Assembly: GCF_014156695.1 (NCBI RefSeq)
Contig: NZ_WMLF01000009.1
Span: 1-34,006 of the forward strand
Origin: Streptomyces durbertensis
GTDB lineage: Bacteria > Actinomycetota > Actinomycetes > Streptomycetales > Streptomycetaceae
Length of the DNA stretch: 34,006 bases
Direction of reading: 5' to 3'
The notes below the pieces were generated by a model. It was not told the DNA's origin, made no database searches, and saw only the letters and a list, made by a program, of their open reading frames with translations. Both the position numbers and the translations under genes were made by a program. Of the stretch, positions 8,280-15,899 are shown piece after piece (the first letter of the stretch is position 1; each line of letters begins with the position of its first letter).

Positions 8280-8285
8280 TAGCCT
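8280..8285 (+). promoter_or_regulatory. TAGCCT -10 element, leaderless TSUP gene
   Basis: TAGCCT ends 6 nt before the GTG at 8292 and no ribosome-binding site is present. The geometry is the same as for the MscS gene. No clear -35 was seen. Confidence 0.45.
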
Positions 8286-8291
8286 CACCCC

Positions 8292-9068
8292 GTGTTGGCC
8301 TCGCTGTACACCTCGTCCCCCGCCCTGTCGTCCGCCGCCGTGTCGCCGGGCTTCTTCCTGCTGCTCCTGGGGTCCGCCGTGTTCGTCGGCAGCTCCGTGC
8401 AGCGCGTGACGGGACTCGGATTCGGGCTGGTCGCCGCGCCCGCGCTGGTGCTCCTGCTCGGCCCGGTGGACGGCGTCACCCTGGCCAACTGCGCGGGCGT
8501 GGTCATCAGCGGCATCGGACTGACGACCACCTGGCGGCGGGTCCGGCTGCGGTCGATGGTGCCGCTGGTCGCGGCGGCGGCCGTGACCGTGCCGCTCGGC
8601 GCCTACACGGCGCGGACCCTGCCCGAGCCCGTGCTGCTGATCAGCATGGGCGTGGTGGTGACGGCCGCCGTGCTGTTCATCGTCTCCGGCTACCGGACCG
8701 GCTCGCTGCGCGGCACCCCCGGGGCGCTCGCGGCGGGCGCGGCCAGCGGCTTCCTGAACTCCTCCGCCGGCGTCGGCGGCCCGGCCGTCTCGCTCTACGC
8801 GATCAACGCGGGCTGGACCGCGCGCGAGTTCCTGCCGAACGCGCAGTTCTACGGCCTGGTGGTGAACCTGATCTCCATCGGCGCCAAGGGCGTGCCGGAG
8901 CTGAGCGGGTCCGCCTGGTCGCTGTGCGCCGCCACGATGGCCGTCGGGCTGGTGGTCGGACACCTGTTGGCGTCCCGGCTGCCCGAACGCCGCGCGCGGG
9001 CCGTCCTGCTCGGCCTCGCCCTGGCCGGCGGCCTGGTGACCACCCTGAAGGGCCTGCTCGCGCTGTGA
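8292..9068 (+). CDS. TSUP (TauE/SafE) family membrane transporter
   Basis: Integral membrane protein of 258 aa, hydrophobic throughout with seven to eight predicted helices. It carries the two family signatures: VQRVTGLGFGLVAAPALVLL in the first half and SGFLNSSAGVGGPAVSLYA in the second, which form the two inverted repeats of the fold. TSUP members export or import sulfur-containing or organic anions (sulfite, sulfoacetate, taurine-linked compounds); the substrate cannot be read from sequence. The GTG start fits a leaderless transcript. Its stop lies inside a 17-nt direct repeat belonging to the promoter region of the next gene. Confidence 0.88.
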   Translation: MLASLYTSSPALSSAAVSPGFFLLLLGSAVFVGSSVQRVTGLGFGLVAAPALVLLLGPVDGVTLANCAGVVISGIGLTTTWRRVRLRSMVPLVAAAAVTVPLGAYTARTLPEPVLLISMGVVVTAAVLFIVSGYRTGSLRGTPGALAAGAASGFLNSSAGVGGPAVSLYAINAGWTAREFLPNAQFYGLVVNLISIGAKGVPELSGSAWSLCAATMAVGLVVGHLLASRLPERRARAVLLGLALAGGLVTTLKGLLAL

Positions 9069-9103
9069 GCCCTTGACATCAGAGCGGTGAGCCCTTGACA
9101 TCA
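9065..9103. repeat. 17-nt direct repeat, 22-bp period
   Basis: GTGAGCCCTTGACATCA occurs at 9065-9081 and again at 9087-9103. The first copy contains the TSUP stop codon; the second supplies the -35 hexamer of the MarR gene. The 22-bp offset is two helical turns. Confidence 0.9.
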
Positions 9104-9125
9104 ACTTGACTTCAACTTCTAGATT
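9095..9125 (+). promoter_or_regulatory. MarR-gene promoter with two TTGA-N2-TCAA boxes
   Basis: TTGACA (9095-9100) and TAGATT (9120-9125) form a promoter with 19-bp spacing whose start point falls at or next to the ATG 9133, so the mRNA is probably leaderless. TTGACATCAA (9095-9104) and TTGACTTCAA (9106-9115) are palindromic boxes 11 bp apart overlapping the -35 and spacer. A third, imperfect box (TTGACATCAG, 9073-9082) lies 22 bp upstream. This fits autorepression by the encoded MarR protein. Confidence 0.65.
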
Positions 9126-9132
9126 CACGGGC

Positions 9133-9717
9133 ATGACCACAGCACAGCCGCACAACGCGACCGAGACGATCACTTCCGGCGAATTCGTCGAGGAGTTCGC
9201 CGACGAGGAACTGCTGCACCACCCGATGGGCTACTGGACCGGCGTCGCCGGCGAGGCGATCGTCGCGTATCTCAACCGGGCGATGCGGGAAGGACTCGGC
9301 ATCGGCCAGCCGCACGCCTGGGCGCTGTCCCACCTGTTCGACGAGGAGGACGGCCTCACCCGTGCCGGACTCGCCGCCAAGATCGCCCGCAAGCGGCCCA
9401 TGGTGGACACCGGTGTGGTGGCCCCGGCCGCGGAGGAACTGCTGGCCAGGGGATGGCTGGCGGAGGAGGCGGGACATCTCGTGCTCACCGGCGAAGGCCT
9501 CGCGGCGCACGAACGGCTGCACGCCGACGTGGTGCCCGGGGCGCTCGCCGCGCTGCGGCGCGGAGTGAGCGACGAGGACTACGTGCGCACGGTGCGCGTG
9601 CTGCGGCGCGTGATCCACAACGCCGGGGTCGACACCTCGTTCGGAGGCCTTCCGGCGGGTGCCGTCCGAGGTGGCCAGCCTGTGGACAAACAGGAGGAGC
9701 GGCGCCGTCTGACGTAA
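9133..9717 (+). CDS. MarR-family winged-helix transcriptional regulator
   Basis: Cytoplasmic DNA-binding protein of 194 aa. The ATG at 9133 is chosen over one 27 bp upstream because the -10 box ends 7 nt before it. The pattern is that of actinobacterial MarR proteins: helix 1 with HHPMGYWTGVAGEAIVAYLN, then QPHAWALSHLF, a winged-helix core (about 75-120) with ARKRPMVDTGVVAPAAEEL and RGWLAEEAGHLVLTGEGL, and a C-terminal dimerisation helix (EDYVRTVRVLRRVIHNAG). The last 25 residues are a charged tail not usual for the family. Its promoter contains phased palindromes, implying autorepression; the TSUP transporter just upstream or the malQ unit downstream are possible further targets. The effector is unknown. 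Confidence 0.82.
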   Translation: MTTAQPHNATETITSGEFVEEFADEELLHHPMGYWTGVAGEAIVAYLNRAMREGLGIGQPHAWALSHLFDEEDGLTRAGLAAKIARKRPMVDTGVVAPAAEELLARGWLAEEAGHLVLTGEGLAAHERLHADVVPGALAALRRGVSDEDYVRTVRVLRRVIHNAGVDTSFGGLPAGAVRGGQPVDKQEERRRLT

Positions 9718-9824
9718 AATCTTCATGCTGACGCCTGCTGGACCGCAGCGTCCCGCGTCCGGACCGCCGTCAACGCGCAATTCCTCACCGAACCCGAAAG
9801 TGTGAACTGCGCCACCTTGGTGGT

Positions 9825-9860
9825 CCGGAGGCGGATGCTCCGGCGACCCGCGGGTAGATG
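9825..9860 (+). promoter_or_regulatory. Candidate control region of the small-protein/malQ unit
   Basis: CCGGAG-N7-CTCCGG (9825-9843) is a perfect inverted repeat. TAGATG (9855-9860) could be a -10, about 38 nt before the GTG. No convincing -35 lies at the right distance, which would fit an activated promoter. Tentative. Confidence 0.35.
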
Positions 9861-9898
9861 CAGCATTGTCCGCCGACGTCAACGAACGGAGGCCCACC

Positions 9899-10204
9899 GT
9901 GGCCGCGTCCGCTGAACTCCTGCTGTCCGCCACCGCCCCGCTGCCCAGACAGGGCGATCGAGTCGAGGACGGCGACCCCTCCAAACGTGTGCTCGTCCAG
10001 TACGCGGTGCCCGACTCCGGTCTGGAGGGCTCTTCCTCGCTCGACGCCGTCGAGGCGCCCCTGACCAGCGAGCCGCCGCTCGCCGACGTGGCGCCGCTCA
10101 CCAGTGAGCCGCCCATCGGCGCCGAGCTGCCGCTCACCAGCGAGCCCACCGGCACCGCCCTGTTCTCCGACGGGCGCGGTACGGCGGAGACCGCGGAGTT
10201 CTGA
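9899..10204 (+). CDS. Small repeat protein translationally coupled to malQ, function unknown
   Basis: Protein of 101 aa that I do not recognise. The GTG at 9899 has GGAGG 6 nt upstream. Its stop overlaps the malQ start as TGATG, so the two are one transcript and coupled in translation. Residues 1-52 are soluble and mildly acidic with no membrane segment. Residues 53-88 are three 12-residue tandem repeats: APLTSEPPLADV, APLTSEPPIGAE, LPLTSEPTGTAL. The tail is acidic and ends in Phe. There is no cysteine. Tandem Thr/Ser/Glu-containing units recall multi-core RiPP (graspetide-like) precursors, but no ATP-grasp or other modifying enzyme lies in the window. A disordered partner or regulator of MalQ is equally possible. 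The gene is well supported; no function can be assigned. Confidence 0.75.
   Translation: MAASAELLLSATAPLPRQGDRVEDGDPSKRVLVQYAVPDSGLEGSSSLDAVEAPLTSEPPLADVAPLTSEPPIGAELPLTSEPTGTALFSDGRGTAETAEF
10055..10162 (+). repeat. Three 36-bp coding repeats
   Basis: Three units of 36 bp (10055, 10091, 10127) encode the 12-residue PLTSEP repeats. They differ at several synonymous sites, so the amino-acid sequence rather than the DNA appears conserved. Confidence 0.85.
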
Positions 10205-12399
10205 TGACGGGGCGGGCGCGAGCGACGAGGCTTGTCCGCCTGGCCGAGGCCCACGGCGTCCGCACCTCCTACGAACCACGCCCCGGCGTCACGCTCCACA
10301 CCCCCGACGAGACGGTCGTGGAGGTCCTCGCCGCGCTGGGTGTCGACGCCTCCACCCCCGAGGCCGTCCGCGCGGGCCTCGAGGCCCACCGGGCCACCGT
10401 CGCCGACCGTCTGCTGCCGCCGACGGTGGTGTTACGGGCCGGCCGCCCGGCCGCGCCTCCCACCGCCGCCCGACTCCCCGAGGGCACCGCCCTCCGGGTC
10501 GAGACGGAGGACGGCGGCCCGCGCGACTGGGGCGACGACCTGCCCGTGGGCGTGCACGCCCTGCGCGCCCACGCGCCCGACGGCCGCGGCGCCCACGCCA
10601 CCCTGATCGTCGCCCCGGAGCGGCTGCCCGCGCCGTCCGCCCGCGGCTTCGGCCTGCTCGTCCAGCTCTACTCGCTGCTTTCCGCCCGCTCCTGGGGCAT
10701 GGGCGACCTCGGCGACCTGGCCCGGCTGGCCGACTGGGCGGGCCGCACCGCCGGCGCCTCGTTCATCCAGCTCAACCCGCTGCACCAGGCGGTGCCGACC
10801 GCGCCGGACGAGCCCGGCGACCCCTCGCCCTACCGGCCCTCCTCCCGCCGCTTCCCCGACCCGATCCACCTGCGGGTGGAGGACCTGCCCGAGTACCGGG
10901 CGCTGCGCGGCGCCGACCGGGAGCGCGTCGCGCGGCTCGCCGCCCGCGCCGCCGAGCTGCGCGACCGCGCCCTGCGGCCGGACGGGCGGGTCGACCGGGA
11001 CGCGGTCTGGGCGGTCAAGCGCGCCGCCCTGGAAGCCCTCCACCGCGTGCCGCCGGACGGCACGCGCCGCGCCGACCACCAGCGGTACGTCGCCGCCGGG
11101 GGCCGGCCGCTCGAAGACCACGCCACCTGGCACGCGCTCGCCGAACTGCACGGCTCGAACTGGCGCGACTGGCCGCCGGGCCTCGACGACCCGCGCTCCG
11201 ACCGCACTGCCCGCGCCCGCCTCGAACACCGCGGCCGCATCGACTTCCACCGCTGGTTGGCCTGGCTGACCGACACCCAGCTGGCGCACGCCCAGCACAC
11301 CGCGCGGCAGGCCGGCATGTCCGTCGGCCTCGTCCAGGACCTCGCCGTCGGGGTGCACCCGTCGGGCGCCGACACCTGGGCGCAGCAGGACGTCTTCGCC
11401 GAGGGCATGTCCGTCGGCGCGCCCCCGGACGCCTTCAACGCGTCCGGCCAGGACTGGGGCCTGCCACCGTGGCGGCCCGACGCCCTCGCCGAGTGCGGGC
11501 ACGAGCCCTACCGGCAGCTGCTGCGGGCGCAGCTGCGGCACGGCGGCGCGCTGCGGGTCGACCACGTCATGGGCCTGTTCCGGCAGTGGTGGGTGCCGCA
11601 CGGCCGGCCGCCCACCGACGGCACGTACGTCCGCTACGACGCCGACGCGATGCTCGGTCTGCTCACCCTGGAGGCCGCCCGGGCCGGCGCGCTGGTGGTC
11701 GGGGAGGACCTGGGCACGGTGGAGGACGGTGTCCGGGAGGAGTTGGCCGACCGCGGCGTGCTGGGCACGTCGGTGCTGTGGTTCGAGCGCGACTGGGGCA
11801 CCACCGACCGGCCCGGTACGGGTGAGCCGCTGCCGCCGGAGCTGTGGCGGCCGGGCGCGCTGGCGACGCTGACCACCCACGACCTGCCGAGCACGGCCGC
11901 ACGCCTGCGCGGCGAGCACGTGGAACTCCACCACCGGCTGGGGCTGTTGCCCGACGAGCGAGTGGCCGACGAGCGCGCCGCCGAGGCCCGGACGGTGGCG
12001 GACTGGCTGTCCCTGTGTGCGCGCCACGGTCTGGCGCCGGACGGGCTGGACGTCCTCGACCGGGTCGGCGGCGCCGACGAGGCCGGCGAGCGCGAGGAGC
12101 CCGACGAGGAAGCCGCCCTGATCGCCGCGCTGTACCGGTTGCTGGCGCGCGGCCCGGCGGCGCTTGTCGGGGTGTGGCTGCCGGACGGCGTGGGTGACCG
12201 CCGTCCGCAGAACGTACCGGGTACCAGCGGCGAGTATCCGAACTGGCGGCTGCCGATCGCCGACGGCGGCGGACGCCCGCTGCCGTTGGAGGAGTTGACG
12301 GCCAGTCCGCGCCTGCGCGACCTGCTGGCCGCCGTCCGGGCCGAGCTGTGCCTCGGCCCGGACGTGGCGGCGGCCGGCCGGCCGGCGGTCCCGTCCTGA
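10204..12399 (+). CDS. malQ: 4-alpha-glucanotransferase (amylomaltase, GH77)
   Basis: Cytoplasmic enzyme of 731 aa that transfers alpha-1,4-glucan segments between malto-oligosaccharides in maltose/glycogen metabolism. The N-terminal domain (about 1-140) is the extension found in actinobacterial MalQ. The GH77 barrel follows, with LVQLYSLLSARSWGMGDLGD, then SFIQLNPLHQ and PSPYRPSSRRF. Catalytic residues by position are Asp453 (ALRVDHVMG, nucleophile), Glu501 (VVGEDLGTV, acid/base) and Asp560 (TTHDLPS), which match the E. coli order. The ATG overlaps the stop of the upstream small gene. Leu77 is encoded by TTA (10432-10434), the codon read by the bldA tRNA, so translation may depend on developmental stage. 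A strong hairpin follows the gene. Confidence 0.97.
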   Translation: MTGRARATRLVRLAEAHGVRTSYEPRPGVTLHTPDETVVEVLAALGVDASTPEAVRAGLEAHRATVADRLLPPTVVLRAGRPAAPPTAARLPEGTALRVETEDGGPRDWGDDLPVGVHALRAHAPDGRGAHATLIVAPERLPAPSARGFGLLVQLYSLLSARSWGMGDLGDLARLADWAGRTAGASFIQLNPLHQAVPTAPDEPGDPSPYRPSSRRFPDPIHLRVEDLPEYRALRGADRERVARLAARAAELRDRALRPDGRVDRDAVWAVKRAALEALHRVPPDGTRRADHQRYVAAGGRPLEDHATWHALAELHGSNWRDWPPGLDDPRSDRTARARLEHRGRIDFHRWLAWLTDTQLAHAQHTARQAGMSVGLVQDLAVGVHPSGADTWAQQDVFAEGMSVGAPPDAFNASGQDWGLPPWRPDALAECGHEPYRQLLRAQLRHGGALRVDHVMGLFRQWWVPHGRPPTDGTYVRYDADAMLGLLTLEAARAGALVVGEDLGTVEDGVREELADRGVLGTSVLWFERDWGTTDRPGTGEPLPPELWRPGALATLTTHDLPSTAARLRGEHVELHHRLGLLPDERVADERAAEARTVADWLSLCARHGLAPDGLDVLDRVGGADEAGEREEPDEEAALIAALYRLLARGPAALVGVWLPDGVGDRRPQNVPGTSGEYPNWRLPIADGGGRPLPLEELTASPRLRDLLAAVRAELCLGPDVAAAGRPAVPS

Positions 12400-12448
12400 G
12401 GCGCCCGCCCCCGCACGGACCCTGACAGCGGGGTGGACCCCGACAGCG

Positions 12449-12480
12449 GTGCGGCCCACCCCGGTCGGGGTGGGCCGCAC
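12449..12480. terminator. Bidirectional terminator between malQ and the FG-GAP gene
   Basis: A perfect 14-bp inverted repeat starting GTGCGGCCCACCCC around a GGTC loop. It lies between two convergent genes and can serve both. Confidence 0.88.
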
Positions 12481-12526
12481 GCTCACGGTCCGGGCGGCCG
12501 TGCCGGGAGCCGGCGTCAGCCGGGTG

Positions 12527-15500
12527 TCACAGAAGGGACCGGAAGCCGGCCAGTCCGGTGCCGACGTTGTTCCCGCTGCCCTTGATCTCCGGGTAGAACA
12601 GCAGGTCACCGGCGCTGTTGGTGGCCCAGATCGACCGCTTGCCGTCGCCGAGCACGTCCGGCACGGAGGTGACGAGCGGGCGGTTGGCGGCGGTCCAGCC
12701 GGTGCCGATCTGGGTGCCCGTGGCGCCGACACCGAGGCCCTCACCGGCGGGCCCGGTGCCCTCGTGGAGGAAGAGCGTGCCGAGGCTCAGCTCGCGGGCG
12801 AGCATGTCGACGCGGCCGTTGCCGGTGATGTCGCCGGGGGCCATGAGCTCGTACTTCGACCATCCGCCGTTGCCGATCAGCACCGGGGGCTGCTCCAGGT
12901 ACTCGTCCAGGTAGCCGGAGGCGGAACCGAAGTACAGCCAGAGCTGGTCGCCCTTGCGGACGAGCAGGTCCGGGTAGCCGGGCCGGTCGTCGGGGCCGAT
13001 GACACCGTCGCCGTCGAGGTCGAGCGGGCCGTCGACGTCACCGATCGCCAGGATCTGGTCGGCGCCCTGCCAGTGGTCGTTCTCCTGCTCCCAGACGGCG
13101 AGTTCCCGCACGTCGGAGCTGTCGAGGGCGCCGGCGCCGTCGTTGGGGTGGATCCACAGCCGGTCCCGCCGCTCGACGGGGTCGTTGCGCAGGGAGATCA
13201 GGTCCTCGAAACCGTCGTCGGTCCAGTCGCCGCGGCGGGTGGTCTGCGCGGTCCTGAACAGGCCGGTGGCCGAGGCGGGTTCGTTGGCCCGGCTGGCCCG
13301 TCCGGTGCCGTCACCGAAGTACCGCTGGAGGGTGCCGTCGCCGTCGACGGCCCACAGGTCGGCGTGGCCGTCGCCGTTCAGGTCGCCGGCCTTGTCGGCG
13401 ACCGCGGCGCCGTTCACGTAGAACAGGTAGGAGCGCAGGTCGGAACGGTTCTTCGCGGCGTCGAGGCTGCGCGCGTACAGGTAGTGCGGGCCGGCCTTGC
13501 CCGGGGTGATCTGCACGGTGACGCTGCCGTTGGTGGTGGCGGGCGTCGCGGTGCGGACGGTCGGGTCGACCGTCGACCAGTACTCGTAGGAGGCGATGTC
13601 CTTGGCGCCGCCCGGGGTCAGCACGAAGTCGCCCTTGGTGCGGACGGGGCTGGTGCCGACCGGCCAGCCGGCGTCGCCGTTCGGGTACTGCGCCGAGCTG
13701 ACGCCCGGCGGGGTGCTGGGGCGCTCAGGGTCGAAGACGAAGCGGCAGCCGGGCGCGCCGGCGGTGGGCGTCCAGTCCGAGTGGACCTTGCCGTCGTAGG
13801 CCTGGGCCTTCCAGGAGAAGTTGCCGTTCGCGCGGGAGATGTGCGCCCTCAGCGTCGCCTTCGGGACGGTGATCCGCGCGGTGCTGCCCGAGGTCACGGT
13901 GACGGTCTGGTTGACCACCATCACGCCGTCCGGCTTGTCGTTCGGGTGGTGCCCGGTGGGCCACAGGTGGAACTTGATCTGCACGTTGCCGCCGTCGGGG
14001 TCGTGCGCCCGGGCGGTGAGCTGGACGTCGGTGTCGCCGATGATGCCGTGCGGCGCCTTGTCACCGCAGCCGGCGGTGTTCTTGGTGCTGGGCACGGTGT
14101 CCAGGTGGGAGGGCGCGGACGGCGGCGAGTTGTACTCGGTGGAGATGACGGCGGTGGAGGCGTCGAACTTCTTCCACGCGAAGGTGTCGGTCTCGCTGGC
14201 CCGCAGACCGAGCGTGATGGTGGTCCACTTGTTGGACGACGCCTTCCTCGCGGCGTCCAGCGTGGAGAACTCCAGGTTCCCGGCGGGGCAGGAGGACGAC
14301 CATCCCTTGGCGTCGGTGACGGTCGCCTGCTTCGTGCTCCAACTCGGCTGCTTGTTCCATGTGGTGGCGGAACTGATGGTTCCGGTGAGATGGAGGTCGA
14401 CGGCCTTCTTGGTGCAGGACCAGGAATGCGAGTTCTTGATGCGGAACGTCGACTTCACAATCGACTTCCCGTGCAGGTTGCGGGAGTCCATCGTGAAAAA
14501 GGAACGCCACGTTCCGCCGGTGTCCGACTCGTAGCCGACCCGGGCGACGTTGTCGGACTTGTTCCAGTAGGCGGTGGTGGGGTACTTCTTCGCGACCGCC
14601 GCCCAGTTGTTGCGCCCACCGGAGACGTAGGGGTCGATGTGCACGGGGAAGACCGTGTCGGGCGCGGTGAGCATCTCCTGATCGGGCGTCAGGTTCAGCG
14701 CGCCGTTCTCGACGACCGCCGGCATGGCGGCCTCCTTGGCGCCGACGGCCGGCACAAAGCCGTCCTCCTCGACGCCCGAGGGCGCCGTGCTCGACGGTGC
14801 CTTGAACGCCTCAGCGGCCGAGCGCAGCGCCTTGGGCGCCGGCTTGTCCGCGGAGACGCCCGAGCTGTCCCACATGACCGGGGTGGGCGCGGTGAAGACC
14901 TCCTGACCGGCCGGGTTGACCGCCCGGAGGTTGCCGGCGCGGTCCGTGTCCGCCTTCACGCCCTCGGTCTCGACGGGGTAGCTGAGGCGCTTCAGCCGGG
15001 GGTCGCTCGCGGCCTCGCGGTTCTTGACGACAAGCAGCTGCTGGAAGCCGGTGACGCCGGCGCGCAGCTTGAGGTCGACACCCGGGATGACCTCCTCGTA
15101 CACGGCCGTGTCGCCGTCGAGGGAGGGGTTCGGCAGCTTGCCCCGCCAGCGCAGCTTCATGCTGCGGCCGTCGCGGCTGATGGCGGCCATCTCGGTGTCC
15201 CCGCCACCGGAGAAGTTGATGCCGACGGCGGCGGCCTTGGGCCGGATCGTGCCGTCCTTGTCCCGGACGAGCGTGGGGTCGGCGGTGACCAGCCGGCCCT
15301 GTTGCCGGACCCGGATCGGGGTGGCGTGCGTCTCCTGGGTGAAGGTGCCACCGGGGTTGGCGAACGTGGTCGCGTACTCGGTCCGTTCGGAGACGACCTC
15401 GACCCGGCGGCCGGTGTCGGCGGCGCGTTCGAGGGCCCGTGTGGTCTCCGGAAGCTGGACCTCGCCGCCGTTGTCGGCCGGGGCCGCCGCGGCGGTGGCG

Positions 15501-15616
15501 GCCGGCAGCGCGGCGACCGCCGTCAGCATGGTCGTCGCCATAGCGACGGCGACCGCGCGGGATATGTGCGAACGCGCTCCTCCACGCGGCGCACGAGATG
15601 ACGGTCTGTATCTCAA
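12527..15616 (-). CDS. Secreted DNRLRE-domain protein with FG-GAP/VCBS repeats
   Basis: Exported protein of 1029 aa. The start chosen is TTG at 15616, because GGAGGGG lies 8 nt before it and it gives a proper signal peptide (basic region, then VAVAMATTMLTAVAALPAAT with an AxA cleavage site near residue 45). Longer in-frame starts give non-protein-like sequence. The N-terminal third is a surface-protein region (TEYATTFANPGGTFTQETHA). A DNRLRE-type carbohydrate-binding-like domain spans about 320-495, with TWRSFFTMDSRNLHGKSI and SATTWNKQPSW. A beta-sandwich follows (about 500-700), then five FG-GAP-like calcium loops from 740 onward, including DLNGDGHADLWAVDGDGTL and GDITGNGRVDMLAREL. Such proteins commonly accompany RHS proteins in Streptomyces; here it is divergent from one. 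Likely a cell-wall or extracellular partner. Confidence 0.85.
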   Translation of the reverse strand: MRYRPSSRAPRGGARSHISRAVAVAMATTMLTAVAALPAATAAAAPADNGGEVQLPETTRALERAADTGRRVEVVSERTEYATTFANPGGTFTQETHATPIRVRQQGRLVTADPTLVRDKDGTIRPKAAAVGINFSGGGDTEMAAISRDGRSMKLRWRGKLPNPSLDGDTAVYEEVIPGVDLKLRAGVTGFQQLLVVKNREAASDPRLKRLSYPVETEGVKADTDRAGNLRAVNPAGQEVFTAPTPVMWDSSGVSADKPAPKALRSAAEAFKAPSSTAPSGVEEDGFVPAVGAKEAAMPAVVENGALNLTPDQEMLTAPDTVFPVHIDPYVSGGRNNWAAVAKKYPTTAYWNKSDNVARVGYESDTGGTWRSFFTMDSRNLHGKSIVKSTFRIKNSHSWSCTKKAVDLHLTGTISSATTWNKQPSWSTKQATVTDAKGWSSSCPAGNLEFSTLDAARKASSNKWTTITLGLRASETDTFAWKKFDASTAVISTEYNSPPSAPSHLDTVPSTKNTAGCGDKAPHGIIGDTDVQLTARAHDPDGGNVQIKFHLWPTGHHPNDKPDGVMVVNQTVTVTSGSTARITVPKATLRAHISRANGNFSWKAQAYDGKVHSDWTPTAGAPGCRFVFDPERPSTPPGVSSAQYPNGDAGWPVGTSPVRTKGDFVLTPGGAKDIASYEYWSTVDPTVRTATPATTNGSVTVQITPGKAGPHYLYARSLDAAKNRSDLRSYLFYVNGAAVADKAGDLNGDGHADLWAVDGDGTLQRYFGDGTGRASRANEPASATGLFRTAQTTRRGDWTDDGFEDLISLRNDPVERRDRLWIHPNDGAGALDSSDVRELAVWEQENDHWQGADQILAIGDVDGPLDLDGDGVIGPDDRPGYPDLLVRKGDQLWLYFGSASGYLDEYLEQPPVLIGNGGWSKYELMAPGDITGNGRVDMLARELSLGTLFLHEGTGPAGEGLGVGATGTQIGTGWTAANRPLVTSVPDVLGDGKRSIWATNSAGDLLFYPEIKGSGNNVGTGLAGFRSLL

Positions 15617-15680
15617 GGCTAGTTCCCCTCCAGCACGCCCTGACTGCCCGTCGGAAACGGGGTGGGCGGAATACGGCGAC

Positions 15681-15704
15681 CGGTGTGGGACGAATGTCAC
15701 ACCG
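15681..15704. promoter_or_regulatory. Inverted repeat CGGTGTG-N10-CACACCG in the divergent promoter region
   Basis: A perfect 7-bp inverted repeat lies 65 bp upstream of the FG-GAP start and about 195 bp upstream of the RHS start. A shared operator for both genes is an inference; no known regulator matches. Confidence 0.4.
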
Positions 15705-15834
15705 ATCGGTCGACAGGTCGGGGAGAAGGGTAATCCCCCTATCTCCTGAGGATTCAACCGACCCTGGATGATCACAGCTGGAATACGGTTTCTTGATCAG
15801 GTAGGAGGCGTTGTCCGATATTGCATCACTTGTC

Positions 15835-15865
15835 TTGTTCATGTCGGGCTACTCGGACGTAGTGT
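15835..15865 (+). promoter_or_regulatory. Candidate RHS promoter, TTGTTC-N19-TAGTGT
   Basis: TTGTTC (15835-15840) and TAGTGT (15860-15865) are separated by 19 bp. The implied start near 15872 gives a leader of about 28 nt containing the GGGGGCAGGA ribosome-binding stretch. Confidence 0.45.
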
Positions 15866-15899
15866 GCTGTCGCTTATCCAGACCAGACAGGGGGCAGGA

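Noticed and set aside
10055-10162. 36-bp repeats that could look like a CRISPR array
   Set aside because: The units are contiguous without spacers, lie inside an open frame and differ at silent sites.
9899-10204. Firm assignment as a graspetide or other RiPP precursor
   Set aside because: No ATP-grasp, lanthionine synthetase, radical SAM or dedicated protease gene lies in the window; the repeats alone are not enough.
12449-15601. A 1050-codon plus-strand frame opposite the FG-GAP gene
   Set aside because: Val/Gly/Arg-biased composition without domains; the minus strand carries a signal peptide and DNRLRE/FG-GAP motifs.
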